From assembly GCA_031407985.1 (NCBI GenBank), contig JANOJB010000330.1:1-55350 (forward strand): a stretch of 55,350 nucleotides of DNA, in the 5' to 3' direction. This DNA is from FEN-1088 sp031407985. Lineage in GTDB: Bacteria; Myxococcota_A; Polyangia; Fen-1088. The notes beneath the pieces are model-generated. The model ran no database searches. It saw only the letters and a program-made list of their open reading frames with translations, and was not told where the DNA came from. Shown here in pieces: positions 47,815 through 55,350 of this stretch. How positions within the stretch are numbered: the first letter of the stretch is position 1; the number at the start of each line of letters is the position of its first letter. The translations under genes and the position numbers were made by a program.

Positions 47815-49145
47815 CGCGCACGTCGCGCACAAAGGCTCCCCTGCCGGTCCCGACCTGGATTGCCCACAAGCGCGACGGAGGTGAACTGGACGACGAGGTG
47901 TTGCGCGCGATCGTGGCGGGCGCCGCCGACGGCGCAATCCCCGACTACCAGATCGCCGCGTTGTTGATGGCGATCGTCTGGCGCGGAATGTCGTCGCGAG
48001 AGCTTGCGACCTGGCTGAACGCGATGGTGGCATCGGGGGATCGGCTTCGCCTCGGGCGGATTCCGGGGATCAAGGTCGACAAACACTCCACCGGTGGAGT
48101 GGGCGACAAGATTTCGCTTTGCCTGGCGCCGCTGGTGGCGGCGTGCGGCGTCCCGGTGCCGATGATGTCGGGTCGATCGCTTGGACACACGGGCGGAACC
48201 CTGGACAAGCTGGAGGCGATCCCCGGCTTTCGCACCGCGCTGACCCCGCGCGAATTCGAACGCGTGCTCCAAAAGACGGGGATGGTGCTGGCCGGGCAGA
48301 GCGCACGCCTGTGTCCGGCGGACAGGATTCTGTACGCCCTGCGCGACGCCACCGCGACGGTCGAGTCGATTCCCCTCATTGCGTCGTCGATCCTTTCGAA
48401 AAAGATTGCGGAAGGTACGGACGCGCTGATCATGGACGTCAAGGTCGGCAGCGGGGCGTTCCTGCCCACGCAAAAGCAGGCACGGGCGCTGGCGCGGACC
48501 ATCGTGAATCTGGGGCGGGACGCCGGCCTGCGCGTGGTCGCCCTGCTGACAGCCATGGATCAACCCATCGGCCGCGCGGTTGGCAACGCCTGCGAGCTGG
48601 AGGAGGCCATCGCGGTGCTGCGCGGCGGTGGCCCCGACGACACGCGCGCGCTGACGGTGCGGCTGGGCGCGGAGATGCTGATCCTGGGTGGCCGCGCGCG
48701 CGATCGCGACGCGGGGGCGCGACTGATCGAGGCCGCGATCGCGTCCGGCGACGGGTTGGAACGCCTGCGAAAATGCGTGGCGCTTCAGGGCGGCGACGTG
48801 GGCGTCATCGACGATGTCCGACGACTCCCACGCGCGCCTCTGGTCAAGGAGCTTCGCGCGCCCGCCAGCGGGTGGCTGACGCGTCTGGATGCGGGCCTGC
48901 TGGGACGGGGGGCGACGGTCCTGGGTGCGGGCCGGCTGCGACGGGAAGATCGCGTGGACGCGGGCGTCGGAGTTCATCTTGATCTCAAGGTGGGCGACCA
49001 GGTTCGCCGTGGCGACCGCCTGGCGACCGTTCGTTTTTCCGACAGCGCGCGATGGACCGTCGCCCGACCATTGCTGGAACAGGCATTTGTCGTTGGGACC
49101 CAAAGGGTACGTCCGGGTCGTTTGATCCTGGAAACGATCGCATGA
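47811..49145 (+). CDS. deoA: Thymidine / pyrimidine-nucleoside phosphorylase
   Basis: A 444-aa enzyme of the DeoA/Pdp family that splits thymidine or uridine with phosphate. ATG 47811 overlaps the deoB stop. Motifs are the substrate loop DKHSTGGVGDKISL, MSGRSLGHTGGTLDKLE, ADRILYALRDATATVESIPL and LIMDVKVGSGAFLPT. Sequence alone does not settle whether it is strictly thymidine-specific (deoA) or a pyrimidine phosphorylase (pdp). It is followed 47 bp later by the hydrolase gene. Confidence 0.93.
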   Translation: MTRTSRTKAPLPVPTWIAHKRDGGELDDEVLRAIVAGAADGAIPDYQIAALLMAIVWRGMSSRELATWLNAMVASGDRLRLGRIPGIKVDKHSTGGVGDKISLCLAPLVAACGVPVPMMSGRSLGHTGGTLDKLEAIPGFRTALTPREFERVLQKTGMVLAGQSARLCPADRILYALRDATATVESIPLIASSILSKKIAEGTDALIMDVKVGSGAFLPTQKQARALARTIVNLGRDAGLRVVALLTAMDQPIGRAVGNACELEEAIAVLRGGGPDDTRALTVRLGAEMLILGGRARDRDAGARLIEAAIASGDGLERLRKCVALQGGDVGVIDDVRRLPRAPLVKELRAPASGWLTRLDAGLLGRGATVLGAGRLRREDRVDAGVGVHLDLKVGDQVRRGDRLATVRFSDSARWTVARPLLEQAFVVGTQRVRPGRLILETIA

Positions 49146-49192
49146 TGCCCCCGTGCACCCCGGACGCCGCCGCGCTACCGTAGCGTCAGACC

Positions 49193-50035
49193 ATGAAACG
49201 GACGCGGCGACTGGGCGACATCGAAGTCGCGTATGACGATCAGGGGCAGGGCCCGGCGCTGGTGTTGCTGCACCCGTTCCCGCTCGATCGGCGTGCCTGG
49301 ACGGGCAACAGTCCCGCGCTGGTCGCCGCTGGCCATCGCGTGATCGCGTTCGACTATCCCGGTTTTGGCGATGCGCTGCCCCCACCCGGCCCGCTATCGC
49401 TTTCGCTATCGATTGAAAGCCTGTCCGATCTTGTCGCCGCGCTGCTAGACGCGTTGGCGATCGAGACGGCCACGTTGCTCGGCCTGTCGATGGGCGGCTA
49501 TGTGGCATTGGCCTTCGCACGGCGCTTCCCTGCCCGACTGGAGGCCCTGATCCTGGCGGATACGCGGGCCGCCGCCGACGGCCCCACTGCGCGCGAGGGA
49601 CGCGCGACCGCCCTTGCAACGATTCGCGAACAAGGCGTCGAGGCCTACCTTGAACAATCGCTGCCACGCCTGTTGGCGCCCGACGCGCCCGCGGAATTGC
49701 GATCGCGTGTCCATGCGTTGGCCGAAAAACGAGCAGAGACGCTGATGGCCGGCATCGCCGCTCTTCGTGACCGACCCGACCGCACCGCCGAACTTGCGAA
49801 CCTACGCTGCCCGACGCTGGTGCTGGTCGGACAGGCCGATCAGGTATCTCCCAGCGACGAAATGCGCACGATCGCCGCCGCGATCCCGCGGGCACGATTT
49901 GTCGAAATCCCGGGTGCGGGCCACCTGTCGAATCTAGAGGCCCCCGACGCTTTCAACCAAGCGGCGGTCGACTTCTTGCGCGAATTGACGGACGACGCCA
50001 CGATGTCGGCCGCCAAGCCGGCCGAGGCGCGATGA
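49193..50035 (+). CDS. Alpha/beta-hydrolase fold protein
   Basis: A 280-aa protein with a canonical fold: LLHPFPLDRRAW oxyanion-region loop, IAFDYPGFGDALPP, nucleophile elbow GLSMGGYVAL (catalytic Ser), Asp in LVGQADQVSP and His in GAGHLSNLE. The nucleophile is therefore complete and it is likely active as an esterase or lactonase; the substrate is unknown. It sits inside the nucleoside-salvage set and overlaps the next ATG by 4 bp, an odd place for such a gene. Confidence 0.93.
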   Translation: MKRTRRLGDIEVAYDDQGQGPALVLLHPFPLDRRAWTGNSPALVAAGHRVIAFDYPGFGDALPPPGPLSLSLSIESLSDLVAALLDALAIETATLLGLSMGGYVALAFARRFPARLEALILADTRAAADGPTAREGRATALATIREQGVEAYLEQSLPRLLAPDAPAELRSRVHALAEKRAETLMAGIAALRDRPDRTAELANLRCPTLVLVGQADQVSPSDEMRTIAAAIPRARFVEIPGAGHLSNLEAPDAFNQAAVDFLRELTDDATMSAAKPAEAR

Positions 50036-50889
50036 AGTTATCCCCCACGTTCAGCGATCGGGTCCACGCGGCGGCGGTGGCGCTGGCGGAGCGCCTTGAT
50101 GCCGACGTAGCGGACGTGGCGCTGGTGCTTGGCTCGGGATTGTCGGGGATCGCGGCTGGACTGACGGATGCGAGGCAAGCGCCCTACGCGACCCTGCCGG
50201 GATTCCCGGAGACAACGGTCGCCGGTCATCCAGGCCGGGTGGTGGTTGGGACCATCGGTGCCCGCAAGATCCTGATTCTGTGCGGACGGGTCCACGGGTA
50301 CGAAGGATATGATGCCCGCGAGGTTGGATTCGGGGTGCGCGTGGTGGCAGCCCTGGGCGCGCGAACGTTGATCGTGACGAATGCCTCGGGCGGAATCGAT
50401 CCCGCGATGCGACCGGGAGAGATCGTTGCGATTTCCGACCACCTAAACCTGACCGGAGCGTCCGCGTTAACCGGACCCAACGATGAACGTTTGGGGCCAC
50501 GCTTTGTCGACATGAGCGCGGCCTACGCGCCGGGCTTGCGTGAAATCGCCGCCGACGCCGCCGCCGGGATCCTGGGATATCCCTTGCGACAAGCTGTCTA
50601 CGCGGGCATGGCGGGTCCCTCCTACGAAACCCCGGCGGAAGTCCGGATGCTGCGGATCCTGGGCGCCGGGCTGGTCGGCATGTCCACGGTGCAGGAGGTG
50701 ATCAGCGCGCGCCATGCCGGACTGGAGGTCCTGGGTCTGTCGATCGTCGCAAATCATGCCGCCGGAGTGGTGGATCAGCCGTTGCGGCATGAAGACGTGA
50801 CCCGGGCGGCCAACCAGGCGTCCGATGTGCTGGGTCGGCTGATCTTCGAGGTGGTGCGGCGTTTACCGCCCGCGCCAGGCGACCGATGA
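50032..50889 (+). CDS. punA: Purine-nucleoside phosphorylase, PNP family 2 (PunA/DeoD-like trimeric type)
   Basis: A 285-aa enzyme that phosphorolyses purine nucleosides. The family motifs are VLGSGLSGIA, GFPETTVAGHPGRVVVG, GRVHGYEGYD, TNASGGIDPAMRPGEI, the purine-binding Glu in AGPSYETPAEVRM and Asn in SIVANHAAGV. The sequence reads as the trimeric (PunA) class. The ATG overlaps the hydrolase stop and its end overlaps cdd. Confidence 0.94.
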   Translation: MKLSPTFSDRVHAAAVALAERLDADVADVALVLGSGLSGIAAGLTDARQAPYATLPGFPETTVAGHPGRVVVGTIGARKILILCGRVHGYEGYDAREVGFGVRVVAALGARTLIVTNASGGIDPAMRPGEIVAISDHLNLTGASALTGPNDERLGPRFVDMSAAYAPGLREIAADAAAGILGYPLRQAVYAGMAGPSYETPAEVRMLRILGAGLVGMSTVQEVISARHAGLEVLGLSIVANHAAGVVDQPLRHEDVTRAANQASDVLGRLIFEVVRRLPPAPGDR

Positions 50890-51341
50890 GGAGGATGTCC
50901 CGGGCGCCGTCCAGGCCCCATCGGCCCCTGCCCCCGCAACCACAGCCCCTGGCGGCCCCGGTTCGTCGTCGGCTGATCGCGGCGGCGCGCGCGGTGCGGC
51001 TCCATGCGCACGCGCCCTATTCGCGCTTCCAGGTCGGGGCGGCGGTGTTGGACGAACGCGGACGTGTTCACGTCGGATGCAACGTGGAGAACGCTTCCTA
51101 CGGACTGACGATCTGCGCTGAACGGAACGCCATCGCTGCCGCGGTCGCGGGTGGGGCACGACGTATCCGCGTGGTGGTCGTGATCACCGCCGCGCATCCG
51201 CCGGCCTCGCCGTGTGGAGCTTGCCGGCAGGTCCTGGCGGAGTTCGGAAGCGACGACCTTCTGGTGCTGCTGGCCCTGCCCCAAGGAGATGCCACCGAAC
51301 AACGATTGGGCGCGTTACTGCCGCAAGCGTTTCGGTTTTAA
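50886..51341 (+). CDS. cdd: Cytidine deaminase
   Basis: A 151-aa enzyme converting cytidine to uridine. The zinc site is CNVENASYGLTICAERNAI (Cys and proton-shuttling Glu) with PCGACRQVLAEFG. The N-terminal 25 residues are Arg/Pro-rich and could be trimmed by a later start; the ATG at 50886 is used because it overlaps the previous stop. It closes the nucleoside-salvage operon. Confidence 0.95.
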   Translation: MRRMSRAPSRPHRPLPPQPQPLAAPVRRRLIAAARAVRLHAHAPYSRFQVGAAVLDERGRVHVGCNVENASYGLTICAERNAIAAAVAGGARRIRVVVVITAAHPPASPCGACRQVLAEFGSDDLLVLLALPQGDATEQRLGALLPQAFRF

Positions 51342-51391
51342 CAACGACGCCACGATCCAGTCGACAGCGGGTACAGCCGTGGTGATCGCGT

Positions 51392-52597
51392 CTATTCCTT
51401 GGCCGCGGGAGCGGCGGCGGGCGGCGCACCGGGCGCCGGCGCGCCGGGAGCGCCTTCCTTCTTGTTCGGCGCCTCCAACGGCTGGCCCACGATCCTGGCA
51501 GCAGTCTCCCGGGTGGCCTGGGCAACCTCGGCCCGTGCCTCCATGTAGTCCCCCGACGCGTTCAGGAACTCCTCGAGGTCAAGCGCCTTCTTGCCTTTGC
51601 GCGACCGCTTGCCGCAGTACTCCCAGGCCTGCAGTTGCCGCTGGTCCTCCTCGTAAAACTTCTTGGCGTTGGCCTTGAATGTCTTCGATGGGGTCGCCTT
51701 GGCGTCCTTGTTCACCCCCTGCACCAGGGAGCCGCATTGCTCGCGAACGCGGGTCATGAACTTGACCGCATCGGTCTTGCAGGTCGTCGCCAGGAATTCC
51801 AACACACCCTGAACGTCCTTTTTCGCGTCCAGTTCGGGGATCGCGCAGACCAGGAACTTCTCGAACGCGACCGATTCGGCGGTGGGTTCGGGCGAAAACG
51901 CGGTCCCTACCTCCTGGATCGACCCGTCGACATCCTTGGTGACGCTGCGCCCCTTGACCTTCTCGGCATAACTCTCGATCCCCGCCTGCATCTTCGGCAG
52001 CATGGTCAAATACTTGTCCAGCGCTTCCTTCATCGGTCCCTCGGGGAAGTCCGACACCAGGCCGCCCATCGCCGTCCGCGCCCGCTCCATCTTCGGCACG
52101 CACTCTGTCGTCAGGTGCTCCGAGAACGTCTTCTGCTGCGTGAAGTAGGCACTCTCGATGCGCATCTGAATTTCGTCGACGCCCTTGAAACTGCCCGGGT
52201 CCACCTCGCTGGAAGTGATGCAGTTCCAGAACGCTCCCATCTCGGCCTTTTCCCGCTCGGCGAATCTCCCACCAGCCTCCAGCACCACCTGGGCGGCCGC
52301 CGCCTTCTTCCTTTGTCCGATCCAGAAGAAAGCACCCCCGCCCACCGCGGCAAGGGCGACCACCGCGAAAATCGTCTTGTTGCGCTTCTGAACGGCCGCG
52401 CGCGCAGCCAGCAGGCGCTGGTACTCCTCGATCCCGTCGCCACCGCCAGCGGATCCCGCCATCAATCCGGACGCGACCGGTAGGCCGGACCCAACCGGTC
52501 GTTGACCGAACGCCGGAGCGCCATGCGCGTATCCGCAACGAGAACAGACCGCGAAACCATCGACATTGCTGTGTTTGCACTGCGCGCACGTGACCAT
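51392..52597 (-). CDS. Zinc-ribbon membrane protein of unknown function
   Basis: A 401-aa protein. ATG 52597 follows GGAGG by 5 nt. The N-terminus is a zinc ribbon with two CxxC pairs (CAQC, CSRC, residues 4-22). A transmembrane helix lies at about residues 74-92 (IFAVVALAAVGGGAFFWIG), followed by a long helical, probably periplasmic region with scattered Cys and an Ala/Pro-rich tail. This zinc-ribbon-plus-helix layout is common in Myxococcota, but no function is known. It lies downstream of ctpA on the same strand, 82 bp away, and may be a separate unit. Confidence 0.85.
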   Translation of the reverse strand: MVTCAQCKHSNVDGFAVCSRCGYAHGAPAFGQRPVGSGLPVASGLMAGSAGGGDGIEEYQRLLAARAAVQKRNKTIFAVVALAAVGGGAFFWIGQRKKAAAAQVVLEAGGRFAEREKAEMGAFWNCITSSEVDPGSFKGVDEIQMRIESAYFTQQKTFSEHLTTECVPKMERARTAMGGLVSDFPEGPMKEALDKYLTMLPKMQAGIESYAEKVKGRSVTKDVDGSIQEVGTAFSPEPTAESVAFEKFLVCAIPELDAKKDVQGVLEFLATTCKTDAVKFMTRVREQCGSLVQGVNKDAKATPSKTFKANAKKFYEEDQRQLQAWEYCGKRSRKGKKALDLEEFLNASGDYMEARAEVAQATRETAARIVGQPLEAPNKKEGAPGAPAPGAPPAAAPAAKE

Positions 52598-52679
52598 GGG
52601 GACCTCCGTGGGGAGGCACCTTTTACCACGACCTCCCCGAGGCCAATCGAGAAATGGAGAGGTCGCCCCGGCCGCCTGG

Positions 52680-54014
52680 TCAGCCCTTGATCGCCTGCTT
52701 GGCGAACACGGACCACGACCGCAGGTAGTCGAGCGCCATCTGCAGCTGATAGTCGTCCAGGCGCTTGGCCTCGACTGCTCGATCACCTTGCTCGTTGCGC
52801 AGCCGTTTTTGAAGATCACGCTCGCGGGGAATGTCGGCCTCCGTCGGATCCACGGGCGGCGCCGTCGCATCGACGATCACATTGGGCGTGATTCCCCGTC
52901 CCTGGATCGATTTGCCGCTGGGCGTGTAGTAACGCGCCACGGTGATCTTCAAACCACAGGGCTTGGGGCCGCAGCCATCAAGATCGATGACCGTTTGGAC
53001 CGAACCCTTGCCGAAGGTCTGGGTGCCAAGCACCACCGCGCGACCATGATCCTGCAACGCGCCGGCGACGATCTCCGCGGCGGAAGCAGTCGCGCCGTCT
53101 ACCAAGACCACCATCGGGAACCCAAGCCAGGTGCCCCGGCTGTGCGCCCGCGATTCGTCCATCACCCTGCCCCCCTTGCCCGCGGTCTTCACGATCAATC
53201 CCTCCGAGACAAAGCGATCGGCGACCTTCACGCCCTGATCCAGCAGTCCGCCGGGATTGCGCCGCAAGTCTAGAACCAGGCCGCGCAATCCCCCCGGCAC
53301 CTTGCCGTTGAGCTGCTCGAGCAACTCCTGAAGCAACGTATCGGTCGCCGACGAAAAAAGCCGGATCTTGAGGTACCCGACGTTCTCCGTCAGCATCTTG
53401 CCCTCGACCGGTTTCAATTCGTAGCGGGCGCGCCGGATCCGGAACGTCAAGTCCCGTCCGCGGCGATCGACCACCAACACGACCTCGCTTCCCGCCGGCC
53501 CCTGCATCCGCGACACCACGTCGTCGAACTCAAGATTCGCGACCTCGGCGCCGTCGATCCGCTTGATGATGTCGCCCGGCTCGATTCCGGCCTTGGCCGC
53601 CGGCGAACCTTCGATGGGCGAAACAATCACCAGGCGCGTTTTTCTTTTTTCGACGTCGATCCCGATACCGTTGATCTGCTCACTGCCTTCCGTCTCTTGC
53701 TTCAGTTTTCCATATTCGTTCGGATCCATGAAGCGCGAGTGCGGATCCAGCACGTCCGTCAATCCGCGGGCGGCTCCGTACATCAGATCGGTCTCAGTGA
53801 TGTCCTCGACGTAGTGGCTTTCGATGTACGACAGCACCTTCGTGAACACGCCCAGTTTTTGGTACGGGTTGAAGCGCCCCGCGTGCAACGGGCGAGAAAA
53901 AATCGCCCCGGCGGCAAACGCCGCGACCACGAACAAGACCAACGGGCCCCAACGCCGGATCGAAACCCGGACACGAACCCGAAAACCCACGCCTGTGCTC
54001 CGTGACTTCTGCAT
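52680..54014 (-). CDS. ctpA: Carboxy-terminal processing protease (S41 family)
   Basis: A 444-aa membrane-anchored protease with an N-terminal hydrophobic segment (WGPLVLFVVAAFAAGAIF). The N-terminal region carries DPHSRFMDPNEYGKL. The PDZ domain has IGIDVEKRKTRLVIVSPIEG and AAKAGIEPGDIIKRIDG. The S41 core has DLRRNPGGLLDQGVKVAD, catalytic Ser in DGATASAAEIVAGAL and Lys in TFGKGSVQTVIDL. Such proteases trim proteins in the periplasm, often peptidoglycan enzymes. The order ftsX / EnvC-like / ctpA is a common cluster. Confidence 0.95.
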   Translation of the reverse strand: MQKSRSTGVGFRVRVRVSIRRWGPLVLFVVAAFAAGAIFSRPLHAGRFNPYQKLGVFTKVLSYIESHYVEDITETDLMYGAARGLTDVLDPHSRFMDPNEYGKLKQETEGSEQINGIGIDVEKRKTRLVIVSPIEGSPAAKAGIEPGDIIKRIDGAEVANLEFDDVVSRMQGPAGSEVVLVVDRRGRDLTFRIRRARYELKPVEGKMLTENVGYLKIRLFSSATDTLLQELLEQLNGKVPGGLRGLVLDLRRNPGGLLDQGVKVADRFVSEGLIVKTAGKGGRVMDESRAHSRGTWLGFPMVVLVDGATASAAEIVAGALQDHGRAVVLGTQTFGKGSVQTVIDLDGCGPKPCGLKITVARYYTPSGKSIQGRGITPNVIVDATAPPVDPTEADIPRERDLQKRLRNEQGDRAVEAKRLDDYQLQMALDYLRSWSVFAKQAIKG

Positions 54015-54107
54015 GCTCGATATCCTCCACGAATCCCGCGCGACAATCGCGGGCCAAGTCTAGCGCATCAACCTGGCGACGATGGGCGGACCATGGGCCC
54101 CCGGGGC

Positions 54108-55046
54108 TTATCGGGGGCGCAACAGGGACGCGGGATCGATCGGGGTTCGGCCGCGCCAGGTTTCGATTCGGACCGTCGCGCCCGCGCCACGGGAGCTTGT
54201 GCCCAACGTACCGCCACGCCGGACGAAATCCCCCGTGGCCACCGAGACCACGGAGAAGCCGCTGATCACCGTCGTCCAGCGATTCTGATCGTGCGCCAAC
54301 ACCACCGCGGCGCCACCCGCCAAACTCGCCGCGACGCGAACCACGCGCGCGTCCGCCGGACAGCGGACGGGTTGCGGGGATGGCGTAGCAAAACTGACCG
54401 CGGCGCGAAAGATCCACGTCCCCGTCTGGATATCGCGCCCCACGCCAAAAGGCGTGACCATTGCTCCGTCGACCGGCCGCAGCAGCGGTGGGGATGGCGG
54501 AGCCGTTGCCACAGCGTCCCCCGGCGACTCGGGCCCGGTCTCTTGCCGCCCCCCGGGGCCCGTGCGCGGCCCCAGCAGCGCACGCTCGGCGCGCACGCGA
54601 TCAAGCTCGGCCCGCAACAACCTTGCCTCGGTCAAATCGCGCTCCAGCACGGCGGTGGCCAGCACCACGGCCCGTCCACCCAGCGGATCCCGTCCGTCGC
54701 CAGGCGCCAAGTTTCCGGCGCGAAGTTCGGTGACCGCGAACCGCAACATCCGATAAAGCGCCAGACCGCGCGCGCGGGCAGCCCGTCGGGCACGCTCCGA
54801 TTGGGTCGCAAGTACCGCCTCGCGACTACCCAGCAGCTGCGAACCCCGACCATTCGGTTCGAACGCTCCGTCGCCCGGCGACGCCCTGACCGTGGTCCCC
54901 GCGTACGGGATTCCCAGCGCCACGGACATCGCCACCAGGATCTGGATCCGTCGCAGGCAAGGCCGACAACGACAGCACCGGCCAACCCAGCCGGCAACCC
55001 GCGTGGCGATCCCGAAGCGGTCGCGCGGGTCAGTCGACGGATGCAA
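54108..55046 (-). CDS. EnvC/LytM (M23)-like divisome protein lacking zinc ligands
   Basis: A 312-aa protein. TTG 55046 overlaps the ftsX stop, and GAGG lies upstream; ATG 54929 is an alternative. After a Cys-rich N-terminus and a signal-anchor segment (LVAMSVALGIPYAGTTV), a helical region (AERALLGPRTG) leads to a LytM-like beta domain at the C-terminus: VTPFGVGRDIQ, AAVVLAHDQNRWTTVISGFS, VATGDFVRRGGTLGTS. Active M23 enzymes need HxH in the last strand; here it is IETWRG, so the enzyme is probably inactive and acts like EnvC to activate amidases under FtsEX control. It lies directly after ftsX. Confidence 0.83.
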   Translation of the reverse strand: MHPSTDPRDRFGIATRVAGWVGRCCRCRPCLRRIQILVAMSVALGIPYAGTTVRASPGDGAFEPNGRGSQLLGSREAVLATQSERARRAARARGLALYRMLRFAVTELRAGNLAPGDGRDPLGGRAVVLATAVLERDLTEARLLRAELDRVRAERALLGPRTGPGGRQETGPESPGDAVATAPPSPPLLRPVDGAMVTPFGVGRDIQTGTWIFRAAVSFATPSPQPVRCPADARVVRVAASLAGGAAVVLAHDQNRWTTVISGFSVVSVATGDFVRRGGTLGTSSRGAGATVRIETWRGRTPIDPASLLRPR

Positions 55047-55350
55047 GGTCCAGATCCTCGATCGCCGACCGGGGTAGACGGGCGCCCCACCAACCTATCG
55101 CCGCGCCCAGGGCGACCGCGACCGTCAGTCCGCCGAGAGCGCGAGACCACCAGTAGGCCCCGGCGCCCGACCCCAGGGTGAAGATGTCCAGGCCAGTTTC
55201 GACACCGAAGGAGCGCACACCAACAACCAGCAATCCCCCCAGCAGCGTCCCCGCCCCCGCGCACGAGGCGCCGGCGACTATCGAGGGAAGGACAATTGAA
55301 CCTGCCGTGAACCCCAGCCCCGACAGCAGGCGGGCGTCGGCCCGACGCCG
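55030..55350 (-). CDS. ftsX: Cell-division ABC transporter permease FtsX, C-terminal part
   Basis: The frame is open to the window edge, so the start is outside. About 106 residues are visible. They include hydrophobic helices (GFTAGSIVLPSIVAGASCAG, LGGLTVAVALGAAIGWWG) and a short C-terminal tail (SAIEDLDLASVD), as in FtsX. FtsX anchors the FtsE ATPase and controls peptidoglycan hydrolases through an EnvC-type partner; the next gene is such a protein. The call relies on context plus the helical profile. Confidence 0.78.
   Translation of the reverse strand, partial: RRRADARLLSGLGFTAGSIVLPSIVAGASCAGAGTLLGGLLVVGVRSFGVETGLDIFTLGSGAGAYWWSRALGGLTVAVALGAAIGWWGARLPRSAIEDLDLASVD

Noticed and set aside
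47739..49895. A 718-codon - strand frame across deoA and the hydrolase
   Set aside because: Both + strand enzymes are unambiguous; the reverse frame is low complexity.
54093..55181. A 362-codon + strand frame opposite the EnvC-like gene
   Set aside because: Arg/Pro-rich without domains; conflicts with a sensible ftsX / EnvC / ctpA arrangement.

Overview
The window is high-GC, almost fully coding DNA from a deltaproteobacterial lineage, most likely Myxococcota (Polyangia-like). The grounds are Glt/Agl-type gliding-motility homologues, two eukaryotic-like Ser/Thr kinases with secreted tails, many lipoproteins, an FHA-fused sigma-54-type activator, a PilZ protein and a large beta-helix lipoprotein. 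No transposase, integrase, phage gene or CRISPR array was seen, and no gene looks frameshifted. The left edge cuts a TPR protein and the right edge cuts ftsX.

Region 1 (1-8895, + strand) is a run of ten genes whose ends overlap or nearly touch. It starts with a Glt-like trans-envelope set (TPR protein, TPR lipoprotein, small conserved protein, FHA/TonB-like transducer). It continues into a lipoprotein, a beta-barrel, a haem-motif lipoprotein, an SH3-plus-barrel protein and a DUF4266/DUF3570 pair. Region 2 (8933-15064, - strand) is a three-gene set: two large propeller lipoproteins with haem-attachment motifs, related to the hydrazine synthase alpha-subunit fold, around a secreted HEAT-repeat protein. 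A perfect 10-bp palindrome occurs twice in the divergent gap at 15065-15454.

Region 3 (15455-24292) holds a kinase / TPR / 14-repeat RCC1 lipoprotein operon, a small STAS-like protein, an FHA-AAA+ activator with an aberrant GAFTGA loop, an overlapping MutH mismatch-repair endonuclease, and (- strand) a sigma factor fused to a zinc-finger anti-sigma domain. Region 4 (24364-30448) carries a TolC-like channel, PgeF, RluD, a small conserved protein, a PilZ protein, a DsbD-alpha-like secreted protein and an M16 peptidase. Region 5 (30677-36931) is a second kinase operon with two lipoproteins and a TPR membrane protein, followed by tRNA-Val(TAC) and a 570-bp structured, apparently non-coding tract.

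Region 6 (37660-40827, - strand) is a 1055-aa beta-helix lipoprotein with its own promoter and a strong terminator. Region 7 (41196-51341, + strand) is conserved housekeeping: prs-rplY-pth-rpsF-rpsR-rplI-dnaB, then a nucleoside salvage operon (deoB, thymidine/pyrimidine phosphorylase, alpha/beta hydrolase, purine nucleoside phosphorylase, cdd). Region 8 (51392-55350, - strand) is ftsX / EnvC-like / ctpA cell-envelope biogenesis plus a zinc-ribbon membrane protein.

All family names come from reading motifs and gene order by eye; no database search was run.
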